Source: a virus
Length of the DNA stretch: 36,861 nt
Strand: one strand, 5' to 3'
Virus record (IMG/VR): IMGVR_UViG_3300046167_000416
Span: 1 to 36,861 of that record
Shown piece after piece: positions 1-8,908 of the stretch. The translations under genes were made by a program, and so were the position numbers. Under the pieces are notes generated by a model, which saw only the letters and a program-made list of their open reading frames with translations, had not been told where the DNA came from and did not search any database. Within the stretch, counting starts at the first letter, position 1, and the number at the start of each line of letters is the position of its first letter.

Positions 1-210
1 AGCGGCAGGAGCGGCGACCGGCGCAGTCACGACCGGCGCTGCCTCGGCTACTGGCGCAGTAACGGGTGTAACGGCAGGCGCTGCTGGCTGGATGCCCAGT
101 GCCTCGATCTCAGTTGACGTCGCCTCTGCGCCCACCGGGACGCCGTTCATGTCCTTGTTGAGGGCCACCAGCTTGTCGATGTCCTCTTGTGTCAGTAGAT
201 ACGGTTCCAT
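1..210 (-). CDS. Internal/virion protein, N-terminal 70 residues (runs off the left edge)
   Basis: The gene starts at an ATG at 210 and reads leftward for 70 codons without a stop. It begins MEPYLLTQEDIDKLVALNKD and turns into an Ala/Pro/Val-rich linker. The last complete codon ends exactly at base 1, and the minus-strand frame entering at 36861 continues in register with DPATSGASTLQQLLAAQ. If the molecule is circular, this is the start of the gene annotated at 36061-36861, giving 336 residues. It lies directly downstream of the Ala/Gln-rich gene at 252-1697 in the virion operon, so a structural or ejected role is likely but inferred. No catalytic motif is visible. Confidence 0.75.
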   Translation of the reverse strand, partial: MEPYLLTQEDIDKLVALNKDMNGVPVGAEATSTEIEALGIQPAAPAVTPVTAPVAEAAPVVTAPVAAPAA

Positions 211-251
211 GCTTATCGTCCAATCCGTTTACATAAATCACTGCGTTTTTC

Positions 252-1697
252 TTACGGGTACATCATTTTGTAGCCTTTAGCCGCTGAGCCAGCGCCGCCG
301 AGCAAGTTGCCAACTGCCGTCAACCCGCCAAATGGATCGCGGGTTGTAACGGTCCCGAGATTTGCCGGGATGCCGGATCCCGCGGCCAATACGGCATTAA
401 GCTGCGAAAGTGGATACGCCTGCTGCTCTTGGAACATCGCGTAATCAGCCTGCAACTGCGCCTGCTCCAGTGCGCGCTCCTGCTCTCCAGCAGACATCTG
501 CGCGCCGAGGCCGGTGAGCTCCGATTGCAATTGCTGCCCCGCCAGTCCGGCCATTGCGTTGGCAGCGCCAGACTGAATGCCGGCGGCCTGAAACTGGCCT
601 TGGAAGTTGGCTGCGTTTGCCGCCTGCTGCCGCGCCGCCTCTGCCTGCATCGCTTGGTTGCGAGCCGCCTGATTGGACAAGCCAGCGGTTTGCGTCAGCC
701 CGGCCTGCTGTGATGCGCGTGCCGCAGCCTGCTGAGCCGCTGCGAGACCTGCCTGCTGAGAAAGCTGTGCCTGTGCTTGCGCTCTTGCATTAGCCGCAGC
801 CTGGTTTGCCAGTGTCGCCTGCTGCTCAAACTGCGCCTGCTGCTGCGCGAACTGGTTTGCCGCCGCCATGTTGCCGGCGCGTGCCGCCTGATCGCGGGCC
901 GCCGCAGCTTCTCGCGCCTGTTGGCCAAGAGTTTCAGCGGTCATCTGCTGACCCGACTGCAATGCGCGAGCCTGCTGCACGTTGTTAATGTCAAACTGGC
1001 CAGATTGCAGCGCCTGCGTAAATGCCTTTTCGTTCAACCCGGCGACAAGATCTGCCGCCTGCTTGCCGTAAGCCTCGCGGGTTCCAGCCTCTGCAACCCC
1101 TTGGCGTGACCCGCCAAACGCGCGGGCTGCGGTCGCTTGCGCGCCCAGCTTGTTCAGCGCCTGCTCTTGGGCGCCGCCCAGCGTCTCGAGACTGCGGTTG
1201 ATTACGTTTTGAGTGTATGGCGACATATACGCGCCAAGGTCTGTCCTTGCCAGCGTGTCGACGTCGATTTGTCCTGGAGCGCGCGCAGATCGAACAGCGC
1301 CGACGCCCTGCATACGCTCAACTTCGCCAAGATCAGCGGCTCTGGCGCGCTCTATCGGGGCTATTGTTGCTCCGCCGTATGCCGCGGTGTCAGCAACAGT
1401 TGCTCCGCCGTATGTAGAGGCCGGTCCGGCTGTGGCCGCGGACATAGCTCCAGGCGCGAAGCTGGAAAGCCCCCGCTGGACGTCGATTGCCTCCCCGTAT
1501 GTCTGGCCGCCTGTGTCCAGTCCGCCGAAGCCGGACAGTGCCTGCTCTTGCAGCGGCTTCATGCCGGCGATCAGCTCGCCTTCGTATGGGGTGTATTCAG
1601 TTTCGGCGATGTCAACGCCGCGCGGCAGGATCTGCTCCCGGATGAAGTCTTCCTGCCACTCAGGCAGCTTGGTTTCTTGCGTCTTAGTTGAACTCAT
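252..1697 (-). CDS. Ala/Gln-rich internal virion protein
   Basis: This 481-residue protein begins MSSTKTQETKLPEWQEDFIREQ. Its N-terminal third contains Gly/Ala/Tyr-rich loops (TYGGATVADTAAYGGATI). Residues about 160-430 are almost entirely Ala, Gln, Arg and Leu with heptad-like spacing, which predicts a long helical or coiled-coil rod. The C-terminus is a Gly-rich tail ending KGYKMMYP. Proteins of this build occur in the internal or ejection region of marine podovirus genomes; no enzymatic motif is visible. The ATG overlaps the stop of the upstream GNAT-like gene (ATGA), so translation is probably coupled. The product name is inferred from composition and position. Confidence 0.8.
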   Translation of the reverse strand: MSSTKTQETKLPEWQEDFIREQILPRGVDIAETEYTPYEGELIAGMKPLQEQALSGFGGLDTGGQTYGEAIDVQRGLSSFAPGAMSAATAGPASTYGGATVADTAAYGGATIAPIERARAADLGEVERMQGVGAVRSARAPGQIDVDTLARTDLGAYMSPYTQNVINRSLETLGGAQEQALNKLGAQATAARAFGGSRQGVAEAGTREAYGKQAADLVAGLNEKAFTQALQSGQFDINNVQQARALQSGQQMTAETLGQQAREAAAARDQAARAGNMAAANQFAQQQAQFEQQATLANQAAANARAQAQAQLSQQAGLAAAQQAAARASQQAGLTQTAGLSNQAARNQAMQAEAARQQAANAANFQGQFQAAGIQSGAANAMAGLAGQQLQSELTGLGAQMSAGEQERALEQAQLQADYAMFQEQQAYPLSQLNAVLAAGSGIPANLGTVTTRDPFGGLTAVGNLLGGAGSAAKGYKMMYP

Positions 1698-2161
1698 TGG
1701 CTCAGCTCCATCTCATAATGCCTGCGCGTTTCACGAAAGGAAGCAGCTTCTGCGTATTTCGCAAACCCCTTGCGACCGTCAGTCTCAATCGCGTCCATTT
1801 TAGCTTCTTTCGCTATTTTTGTCAAAGTGGCCAGAGCCTCGCCGGCCCAGAGGTGCATGTCCTCCCCGCCCATCCACTCAATCTTCATATTGCGCCGCAG
1901 CGGGTGGTGCAGAATGCAAGTGACGACGGACGCCATTGGGGTGCCGTCGACGTAAACCATCCAGAGAAGGGACATGCCATCATAGAGGTCTTGTATGATG
2001 TGATCGGCGTTTACATTGTCCTGGCGCGCGGTGGACATGGCTATAAAGCGCCGCGCGTCATCTATAACCGATGGAAGGTTCTCCGGCAAAACGGCGAACA
2101 TTTCCACCATAGGATCTTGCTGCGGTTCAAAGCTGACTTTTATGACGTTTTCACTGGTCAT
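1694..2161 (-). CDS. GNAT-like phage protein
   Basis: A 155-residue protein starting MTSENVIKVSFEPQQDPM. The order of elements resembles a GNAT acetyltransferase-like fold: an early helical pair with FAVLPENLPSVIDDARRFIA, a central strand pair (LLWMVYVDGTPMASVVTCIL), then HLWAGEALATLTKIAKEA and a final strand near the C-terminus (AAASFRETRRHYEMELSQ). The classic acetyl-CoA pyrophosphate loop (Q/RxxGxG/A) is not evident, so it may be catalytically dead. GNAT-like proteins of this size are common in virion operons of T7-like and marine podoviruses. It is coupled to both neighbours by four-base overlaps. Confidence 0.65.
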   Translation of the reverse strand: MTSENVIKVSFEPQQDPMVEMFAVLPENLPSVIDDARRFIAMSTARQDNVNADHIIQDLYDGMSLLWMVYVDGTPMASVVTCILHHPLRRNMKIEWMGGEDMHLWAGEALATLTKIAKEAKMDAIETDGRKGFAKYAEAASFRETRRHYEMELSQ

Positions 2162-2805
2162 CCATGAAGCCTCGTAATCGCTATCGTTGAGGCAGGCGCG
2201 GCAGGCGCAAATGCAGTTGCGGCTGTTGCGTCAAGAAAGCCATTGGTGTTGTCTACTGCCCACATAGCTTCAAGGTAATCTCCAGCGCTAAGCTCAAATA
2301 TTGCAGAACGCGAAACAACCAAAACAGCCCCGTTTTGGTGTAGTGCGTTTTTCATCGTGGACCCGGTAACGTCAGAGCCATTGACGCGAGGCCAAAACCA
2401 AAAGTTTACAGTTGAGCTTGATGTTGATGCAATCTGCGCTGAAAAGCTAATCATATACTGACCAGCCTCATCAAACACAATGCGAGAGGCTGGAGTGCCG
2501 TTAGCAATACCGTCAGCGATGCTGGAAGTGTAGGTCAAAGCGTAAGCTGTGTTTATGGACGCGGCAGTTTGGTCAGCTGCCACTGCCCCGGAATACTTGC
2601 CGTCCTCCAAAACAACTTGCACCCACTCACCATTCTTTGAGACAACCGGGTAGCCCTCTTCGCGATCCCAGAGCAAAACGCCATCCTCTGCCGCCGACAC
2701 GGACGCGTCTTTGGCGTCAAGCTGGTTTAGAGCTTTGCCAAGGTAGCGGCGCATATTTTCCGCCCACGCTGATAGGTCAAAGGTAATTGGCGGCACAACT
2801 CTCAT
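2158..2805 (-). CDS. C1q/TNF-like jelly-roll tail protein
   Basis: 215 residues. An N-terminal region of about 75 residues (MRVVPPITFDLSAWAENMRRY, then GVLLWDREEGYPVVSKNGEWVQV) resembles a virion-attachment part. Residues about 85-215 look like a C1q/TNF-type jelly roll: TAYALTYTSS, then ASRIVFDEAGQYMISFSAQIAS, NFWFWPRVNGSDV, SAIFELSAGDYLEAMWAVDN and IAITRLHG. The pattern 'F.. AG.Y.ISFS.Q' followed by 'L.AGDYLE..' is typical of this family in marine phages, where it forms trimeric tips or appendages that may contact the host. It overlaps both neighbours by four bases. Confidence 0.72.
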   Translation of the reverse strand: MRVVPPITFDLSAWAENMRRYLGKALNQLDAKDASVSAAEDGVLLWDREEGYPVVSKNGEWVQVVLEDGKYSGAVAADQTAASINTAYALTYTSSIADGIANGTPASRIVFDEAGQYMISFSAQIASTSSSTVNFWFWPRVNGSDVTGSTMKNALHQNGAVLVVSRSAIFELSAGDYLEAMWAVDNTNGFLDATAATAFAPAAPASTIAITRLHG

Positions 2806-4280
2806 CGACGCCCACCCTGCCGCGCATCAAGCCGCATAATGCCAACACGCCAGTCAGTGGCAACACTGCTTTCAACTCGCATACGCACTTGACGCCCTTG
2901 GAAACGAACCGAAGTAGGGTTGCTCATGTTGAAAGGCCCGTATTCGCTTTCATCGCCATTTGGATAGAAGCGTGTTTTAAACGTGGCAGTCACATCGCCC
3001 TGCGTTTTCTCGTCGGGAATAAGCTCAACAACATTCATAAGGTTGTCGCCAGCGCCAATGGAGATCGGCCCGGTTTCAGCGTAAGGAGTGCTTGAGCCGT
3101 AACTGTAGCCGATCTCATGCTCGTATAGCTCACCATCGCTTGCAATGAACATTGGGTAACGGAACACGCCGCGATCAACGCCAGCGGTGCGATCCATTTC
3201 GCCTGTAATCCATATGTTTTCGACAAAGTCATATGCAACGTAGCGGTTGCACTCAAGGCTGTCTGCGCTTGGATAGAACCACCAGATTTCGTTCCACGCG
3301 CTATTAACCACGCAAGACACTTTTGAACGCTGATCCTTGTTGATGTCGCTGAATACATAGTCAGCCACATCACACGGGACGCTCTGAACCCTGCCGCCAG
3401 AGTAAACAAAGAAGCCACGCAAACCCATCCAAATCACGCCGTTGTCAACAGAAGCCGCCGCACGGGCCGCTATAAGCCCGCAGGAGGTGCCAACGCGCTC
3501 CACGCCATACACAAACGGGGGGCCGGAGTAAGTCAATGTGTGGGCGTCTTCTGTGGTCAGAATGAGGGATTGGCCGCGTGTGCGCAGTCCCGCCAAGATA
3601 ACGCCGTTGGTTTGCAAGTTTATGTCACCAGCTTCGTTTGTCGCTGCGGGCGTCCAAGTCGTGTTATCCTCGCGATCTGACCACTGCACCTTGCGCGGGT
3701 CGCCGCCAGCGCCGAAGCATACAACGAAACGCTCTTCCGTCACCATCATGCCAGTGCAATCTGTGGGAGCGTTTGCAATCAGCGCGGCGTCAGTCAGGAC
3801 GTCACCCTGCCACTCGTATAGCTTGCCGTCATCGTATGACATGGCCAGCAAATACTCGCCCCAGTTCTCCAGAGACCAAGTTGTCGCCGGTAGGATTGTT
3901 TCAGTGTCAGCGCGTGGCAAGCCGTATTCTTCGTTGCCGTAATACCCGCCGCCGTATGCCGTGTTGATGTTTGCGTCGATGCGCCCTGCGGTTAAGCCAG
4001 TGGGTGTAATGTCAGTCGCTGTGCCGTTTGCGTTGATAACGTACAGGCTGTTGTACGTTCCCGCCGCCACTTGACGCAAGCCGTCGTTCTCTTCCCACGC
4101 GATCATGGATCGGACAACGCCGTTTAGGTCAACAGATGCACGCTGCCGCCATCCGCCTACAGGACGCAGGGCATCCTCATGCCAGCGGACGAGGTTAATG
4201 TCCCGCCAGCGGCCCTGAGACATAAGTTCAGTGCCGTTGCGATACTGGCCGGCGGGGAGTTTTAGCGGAATTAGCGGCAT
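2802..4280 (-). CDS. Tail hub/nozzle protein, P22 gp10-like (DNA stabilisation type)
   Basis: A 492-residue protein opening with MPLIPLKLPAGQYRNGTE, then GRWRDINLVRWHEDALRPVGGWRQR. This opening is characteristic of the large tail tube or 'packaged DNA stabilisation' family of short-tailed marine and P22-like phages. The body is mostly beta, with repeated Trp/Gly strand motifs (VQWSDREDNTTWTPA, GVIWMGLRGFFVYSGG, NEIWWFYPSADS) that suggest a propeller-like core. In P22-type tails this protein closes the channel beneath the adaptor. Here it follows the three propeller paralogues and precedes the jelly-roll protein, which suits a distal tail position. Assignment is by motif recognition only. Confidence 0.65.
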   Translation of the reverse strand: MPLIPLKLPAGQYRNGTELMSQGRWRDINLVRWHEDALRPVGGWRQRASVDLNGVVRSMIAWEENDGLRQVAAGTYNSLYVINANGTATDITPTGLTAGRIDANINTAYGGGYYGNEEYGLPRADTETILPATTWSLENWGEYLLAMSYDDGKLYEWQGDVLTDAALIANAPTDCTGMMVTEERFVVCFGAGGDPRKVQWSDREDNTTWTPAATNEAGDINLQTNGVILAGLRTRGQSLILTTEDAHTLTYSGPPFVYGVERVGTSCGLIAARAAASVDNGVIWMGLRGFFVYSGGRVQSVPCDVADYVFSDINKDQRSKVSCVVNSAWNEIWWFYPSADSLECNRYVAYDFVENIWITGEMDRTAGVDRGVFRYPMFIASDGELYEHEIGYSYGSSTPYAETGPISIGAGDNLMNVVELIPDEKTQGDVTATFKTRFYPNGDESEYGPFNMSNPTSVRFQGRQVRMRVESSVATDWRVGIMRLDARQGGRR

Positions 4281-4289
4281 GGTTTCGCC

Positions 4290-5726
4290 TTATGTTTTCA
4301 CTAGCATCTTTGTAGCAGATATTGCCGTTCCCGCCAAGACGCTCGGATCAGCAGGGGTCTCGCTTAGAGTGCCGTCTGTCTGAACGTAGTATTGCTGACC
4401 AGCGGTTAAGCCTGTCTGCTCGTCGCTAACGCTGCCAACAATACCGACAGTTGCGTTGCCACCGTCAGCTACAGGACCGCCAGTGGAGATACCGATGTAG
4501 TTCTCTGAGGTGAGGGTTGTAGTCGCAGGAAGATATAGCTCAGACCTTAACCTGCTTGCACTTTTCCCAAGAATTGCAACCTTATTCGAATTAGAATCAT
4601 AAGCTGAACTAAGACCAACACCGTCAAACGTGCTAGTAGCTGCATCCCCAACAGAAATTTCAGTTCCACTAATTGTTCCCAGCTTTACAGAAGTGTTTGA
4701 AGCGTCAGAAAAAACAATTGCTGTTTGGTTTAAATCTGAGTTGTATGAAACACTTGATGAAGCAGTATATGGAGCGGCGGAGGAATACTCAACGGCTGTG
4801 CCGTAAGATATTGATGTGCCAGATACAGTTCCGACAACCACCTTTCCAGCGTCTGCTGCGCTTGTGTCATGCCACGACAAGATAACCTTATTACTGGTCG
4901 TATCAAAAGCGGAGGTGGGATATCTTTGATAATTACCCGTCAAAACTGTTGTCAGGCTACCGTAAGATATAGACGTACCAGAAACGGTCCCCACCGCACT
5001 ATACAAGCCCCAAGAGCTGTCTATAAACGACACTACAATTTTATTTAAATTGCTGTCAAAGGTAGTTGTGCCGAAGCCTTTTTCGCCCATCGCTGCACTA
5101 GTGGAAACATTTGCCTCAGACCCAAAACTGACAGATGTTCCAGATATTGAAGCAACCCTTGACGCCATATAATTAGGGGCCGTGTCTTTTCTATAGCTTA
5201 TTACTGTTTTGTCGGCGTTTGAATCATACCCAACAGAAATTGTTTGGGCAGAAGTAAAAAACACTGAGGCACTACCAAAACTTATGCTTGAGCCAGAAAT
5301 AGTACCAACCCTAGCAGTACCATCGTTTGTCGAGCTTTGGTTCCGGTATGCAACAATTACCTTGCTGCTTCCAGCCTCACTAATGTCAAAATCTCTGACT
5401 TCTCCGCTTTCAAACACCACAGGCGATCCAAAGCTAATAGAGCTGCCTGATATTGTACCCACGGCAACAGTACCGTAATACGAGCTTGACGAATCAGAAT
5501 AGGCAACAACTACTTTGTTTGTTACTCTGCAAAAAGTTGACCTTGAAAAACTATCAATGTTCCCAGATGAAATTTGAACAGTTGAACTAAAACCTTCATC
5601 CGTTCCAGAAATAACACTCACAGTCCCATCAACATTAACAACAACAGGCACACCGCTTGGCAACGTACCAGATGCAACGGCCTTGAGCTTACCGCCCTCT
5701 TGCTTTGGAATGGTATCTAGTGCCAT
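4290..5726 (-). CDS. Seven-repeat beta-propeller-like tail protein, paralogue C
   Basis: 478 residues, the most diverged of three tandem paralogues. The N-terminal module is GGKLKAVASGTLPSGVPVVV followed by NVDGTVSVISG. The middle holds seven repeats of about 50-55 residues, each with an 'NKVVVAYSD'-like strand followed by 'VGTISGSSISFGSP' (KVVVAYSD, KVIVAYRN, KTVISYRK, KIVVSFID, KVILSWHD, QTAIVFSD, KVAILGKS). The C-terminal module is ENYIGISTGGPVADGGNA, then EQTGLTAGQQYYVQTDGTL and an end of ISATKMLVKT. Seven repeats suggest a seven-bladed propeller. N- and C-terminal modules of this type frame variable tail proteins in marine phages. Receptor binding or virion decoration is inferred. Confidence 0.8.
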   Translation of the reverse strand: MALDTIPKQEGGKLKAVASGTLPSGVPVVVNVDGTVSVISGTDEGFSSTVQISSGNIDSFSRSTFCRVTNKVVVAYSDSSSSYYGTVAVGTISGSSISFGSPVVFESGEVRDFDISEAGSSKVIVAYRNQSSTNDGTARVGTISGSSISFGSASVFFTSAQTISVGYDSNADKTVISYRKDTAPNYMASRVASISGTSVSFGSEANVSTSAAMGEKGFGTTTFDSNLNKIVVSFIDSSWGLYSAVGTVSGTSISYGSLTTVLTGNYQRYPTSAFDTTSNKVILSWHDTSAADAGKVVVGTVSGTSISYGTAVEYSSAAPYTASSSVSYNSDLNQTAIVFSDASNTSVKLGTISGTEISVGDAATSTFDGVGLSSAYDSNSNKVAILGKSASRLRSELYLPATTTLTSENYIGISTGGPVADGGNATVGIVGSVSDEQTGLTAGQQYYVQTDGTLSETPADPSVLAGTAISATKMLVKT

Positions 5727-5729
5727 GTC

Positions 5730-7193
5730 TTAGCCCTTCACGATAAGTTTGGTTGCAGCTACAGCAGTGCCAGCGAATACACTTGGGTCTGCTGGTGTCG
5801 TACCCAGTGTGCCGTCCGTCTGGACATAGTAACTCTGACCTGCGGTCAAGCCAGATTGGTTCTCGTCCACAGCGCCCTTGATGTTGATCTTAGCAGCCTT
5901 GCCATCAGGTGCGCCTGTAGCGGCAAAGCCTATGAAATTTGCCGAATTTGGACCCGGCCCTGCGTTTTGAAAAACCGTTGCAGTTCCATGCTCAGAGTTG
6001 TCAAAGTCGCCATAAACACAGACGACCTTGTTTGCGCTGCTGTCAAAAGCTGTCGACAGCTGTGTGCCGCTGTTGTTTGTCTGCCCTCCAGTAATATCAA
6101 CAGGAGTTCCGAAGGATATGGACGTTCCGCTGACAGTGCCGACAACAAACTTGCCCGTGCCATTTATATTGTCCTGATATGCAATCACCAGCTTATTTGC
6201 GTTGCTGTCAAATGAAATTGAATTGTTATTGCCCTCAGTTGAACCCGAATAAATAACAGGGCTACCAAAGCTAATAGTGGTTCCACTCACCGTTCCTACG
6301 ATTGCAGTTCCCTTGTCAATGTTAGCATCGTCCATGTAGGCAATGACAACTTTATTGCTGTTGCTATCAAAAGCTATAGAAGTCCAAGCAGTGCTGGCGC
6401 TTTCAAATGTAACAGCACTGCCAAAACTTATTCCTGTGCCGCTCACTGTGCCAACAATAGCCTTGCCGTAGTTAGAATTGCCAACGTCGCGAAAAGCTAT
6501 GACTACTTTACCAGCGTTACTGTCAAAGGCTGTTGATATATACTGAGTAGAGCCAGCTTCAAATATTACGGTTGAACCGGGAGAAATGGTTGTTCCGCTT
6601 ACAGTTAAAACTCTAGCCGTTCCCTTGTCAGCGTTAGTATCGTCCTCGTAAGCCACGACAACCTTGTTGTTTACGCTGTCAAAGGTCGCAGAAATAAATT
6701 GAGTGGCGCCAGATTCAAACTGGACCTCCGATCCAAAAGATATACTATCCCCGCTAACATTCCCCGCAATAGCAGTGCCTCTCGCGGAGTTCCCACCATC
6801 CTGATAACAGATAACAACTTTGTTTTCGTTGCTATCAAAGGTTGATGCGATATGATTTGTTTGAGCGCTTGCAAAGACTACAGGGGTCCCAAAGGTGATT
6901 GATGTGCCGCTCACTGTGCCAACAACTGCTGTGCCGTAAGAGGAATTATTTTGATCTCGGAATGACACAACAATTTTATTTGAGTTCGAATCAAACGTAA
7001 CAGAAGGATACAAAGTTCTATCAGCCTCAAAAACAACAGGGTCGCCAACGGCCTGCCCAACAGTTCCGCCTGTTTGATTTATAAGGCCAACAGTCCCATC
7101 TGAATTTACAACAACAGTGTCACCCGTGGACAACGCACCACTGGCAACGGCCTGTAATTCTCTCGCTTTTCCAGCGTTACCAATGATGCGCAT
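5730..7193 (-). CDS. Seven-repeat beta-propeller-like tail protein, paralogue B
   Basis: 487 residues, starting MRIIGNAGKARELQAVASGA. Seven regular repeats each carry FDSNxNKVVIAYxD followed by a Gly turn and VGTVSGTSISFGTPVVF: KIVVSFRD, KVVICYQD, KVVVAYED, KVVIAFRD, KVVIAYMD, KLVIAYQD and KVVCVYGD. The C-terminal module is ANFIGFAATGAPDG, then ENQSGLTAGQSYYVQTDGTL and a final AVAATKLIVKG. It shares both flanking modules with the genes at 4290-5726 and 7466-8908 and sits between them, separated from the upstream one only by an 86-residue gene. No catalytic residues are recognisable. A tail-surface or host-contact role is inferred. Confidence 0.82.
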   Translation of the reverse strand: MRIIGNAGKARELQAVASGALSTGDTVVVNSDGTVGLINQTGGTVGQAVGDPVVFEADRTLYPSVTFDSNSNKIVVSFRDQNNSSYGTAVVGTVSGTSITFGTPVVFASAQTNHIASTFDSNENKVVICYQDGGNSARGTAIAGNVSGDSISFGSEVQFESGATQFISATFDSVNNKVVVAYEDDTNADKGTARVLTVSGTTISPGSTVIFEAGSTQYISTAFDSNAGKVVIAFRDVGNSNYGKAIVGTVSGTGISFGSAVTFESASTAWTSIAFDSNSNKVVIAYMDDANIDKGTAIVGTVSGTTISFGSPVIYSGSTEGNNNSISFDSNANKLVIAYQDNINGTGKFVVGTVSGTSISFGTPVDITGGQTNNSGTQLSTAFDSSANKVVCVYGDFDNSEHGTATVFQNAGPGPNSANFIGFAATGAPDGKAAKINIKGAVDENQSGLTAGQSYYVQTDGTLGTTPADPSVFAGTAVAATKLIVKG

Positions 7194-7199
7194 ATCAGA

Positions 7200-7460
7200 T
7201 TAGTCCTCCAGCGTAGCAGGATCGACCCAGTCAGGGTTCAACGTCCATGTAGTGCCGTCAAAGAAATACTTGTTGCCAGACCAATCCGCAGGGGCGTTGG
7301 TCACGTTGTCAGTGACGGTCACTGTGGTGCTGTTCAAGTCACCAATGATGAACTGTGCAGGATCACCCACTGTGATGTTATTAGCAGTAGCAGTGACGGT
7401 CACGTCATCTGCAAGGAGGTACTTGCTAAGGCCGCTGGATGTTTCAACGATGGTCTTCAT
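7200..7460 (-). CDS. Small tail-associated protein between propeller genes
   Basis: 86 residues, beginning MKTIVETSSGLSKYLLADDV and ending WTLNPDWVDPATLED. It is rich in Thr/Val beta-strand stretches (TVTATANNITVG, STTVTVTDNVTNAP) and has an aromatic, acidic C-terminus (GNKYFFDGTTWTLNPDWVDP). Proteins of this kind recur in the tail-fibre region of marine phages, but I know of no assigned function. It lies 7 bases downstream of paralogue B's start and 6 bases from the end of paralogue A, inside the same operon, so it may be an adaptor or chaperone for the propellers. Confidence 0.75.
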   Translation of the reverse strand: MKTIVETSSGLSKYLLADDVTVTATANNITVGDPAQFIIGDLNSTTVTVTDNVTNAPADWSGNKYFFDGTTWTLNPDWVDPATLED

Positions 7461-7465
7461 GAGAG

Positions 7466-8908
7466 TTACCCTTTCACGATAATAGAGTTAGAAGATATGG
7501 CCGTTCCAGCCACAACAGACGGATCAGCAGGGGTTGTACCCAACGTGCCGTCAGCCTGCACATAGTAAGTCTCGCCAGCCGTTAAACCAGATTGGTTTTT
7601 GTCCACGGAGCAAGTCGAGTTAAGCGCTGCGGATTGACCGTCAGCGTAGCCGCTATTGGCAAAGCCTACGAAGTTTTCGGAGGTGAGGTTGGTGGTGCTG
7701 TAAGCGGGCCGGAATACAACGGATGTCCCATACTCAGAATTTCCAACATTTTCATATGATATAACTACGACTTCCTCGTCGGGATCATAAGCAGCCGACA
7801 CAAAATTTACTCTACCGCTTTCTACAACTAATTTAGAGCCAAAACTAATAGACGTTCCACTCACAGTACCGGCTATTGCCGTTCCATAGTTAGAGTTGCC
7901 AAGATCTGAATAAGCTATAACAACCTTTTGAGCCGCAGCATGATACACAATGGAATTATAATTGGCTACTCCTCCAGTGTTAAAAGCTACAGCAGTGCCA
8001 AAACTAATTGATGTCCCGCTAACAGTGCCAACAATGGCTAAGCCTTCAGTTCCTGTTCCTGTATAATAAGCTATAACAACCTTTTGAGCAGAAGCATCAT
8101 AAGCTATGTTAATACTATTAGTGGCTGCGCTGTTAAAAACAACAGGACTGCCAAAACTAATAGACGTGCCACTTACAGTTCCTACAATAGCTGTACCGTA
8201 ACTACTATTGCCATTGTCATGGTAACCTATAACAACCTTTTGGGCGCTGGCGTCATAAGCGATTGACTGCACGGTAGTATCCGCATTGTTGTATATTACA
8301 GGAGAGCCAAAACTTATTGATGTGCCACTGACAGTGCCGACTATAGCAGTCCCCTTGTCAGTGTTGCCGCCATCCTCGTAGCATATAACTATCTTCTGGG
8401 CGTTAGTGTCGTAAGTAGATGAAAGATTAATAGGGTCGGTCGTGTCAAATAACACACGAGTGCCAAAGCTAATGGAAGTTCCGCTAACAGTCCCCACAAT
8501 GGCAAAGCCGTCATTACTTTCGTTATAAATTACAACTACCTTTCCAGCACTAGCATCATAAGTGGAGGAAAGCCGAACTGTATTACCGCTCTCAAACACT
8601 ACTGGCGTCCCAAAGCTGATTGAAGTGCCAGACACAGTGCCGACTACAGCGGTGCCGTGTCCGGAGTTATTAACGTCGGTATAGGCTACTACAATTTTCT
8701 GAGAATTAACATCGTAAGCAGTTGTGGTCCGAGATATTCTGTCGCTTTCAAACGCTTCAAAGATACCAACAGCCTGCGTGAAATTCGTCTCCTCGACAAC
8801 ACTCACAGTGCCATCGCTGTTCACGACAACAGTATCTCCAGTGGCTAACGCACCAGAGGCGATAGCACGAACTTCACCATCTACAGGGGCGTTGCCAATA
8901 AAGCGCAT
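7466..8908 (-). CDS. Seven-repeat beta-propeller-like tail protein, paralogue A
   Basis: 480 residues, first of the three paralogues in transcription order. It begins MRFIGNAPVDGEVRAIASGA followed by TGDTVVVNSDGTVSVV. Seven repeats follow: YDVNSQKIVVAYTD, YDASAGKVVVIYNE, YDTNAQKIVICYED, YDASAQKVVIGYHD, YDASAQKVVIAYY, YHAAAQKVVIAYSD and YDPDEEVVVISYEN. All but the last are linked by VGTVSGTSISFGxPVVF. The C-terminal module contains ENFVGFANSGYADGQSA, KNQSGLTAGETYYVQADGTL and a final SNSIIVKG. The regular repeat makes a seven-bladed propeller likely. Its start overlaps the stop of the gene at 8908-9282 (TAATG). Confidence 0.82.
   Translation of the reverse strand: MRFIGNAPVDGEVRAIASGALATGDTVVVNSDGTVSVVEETNFTQAVGIFEAFESDRISRTTTAYDVNSQKIVVAYTDVNNSGHGTAVVGTVSGTSISFGTPVVFESGNTVRLSSTYDASAGKVVVIYNESNDGFAIVGTVSGTSISFGTRVLFDTTDPINLSSTYDTNAQKIVICYEDGGNTDKGTAIVGTVSGTSISFGSPVIYNNADTTVQSIAYDASAQKVVIGYHDNGNSSYGTAIVGTVSGTSISFGSPVVFNSAATNSINIAYDASAQKVVIAYYTGTGTEGLAIVGTVSGTSISFGTAVAFNTGGVANYNSIVYHAAAQKVVIAYSDLGNSNYGTAIAGTVSGTSISFGSKLVVESGRVNFVSAAYDPDEEVVVISYENVGNSEYGTSVVFRPAYSTTNLTSENFVGFANSGYADGQSAALNSTCSVDKNQSGLTAGETYYVQADGTLGTTPADPSVVAGTAISSNSIIVKG

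Noticed and set aside
1137-1803. Long plus-strand frames opposite the Ala/Gln-rich gene
   Set aside because: They are antisense shadows of a GC-rich repetitive coding sequence, with no start signals and no recognisable motifs.
4290-8908. Diversity-generating retroelement acting on the propeller repeats
   Set aside because: No reverse transcriptase gene or template/variable repeat pair was seen; the repeats are intragenic duplications within related genes.
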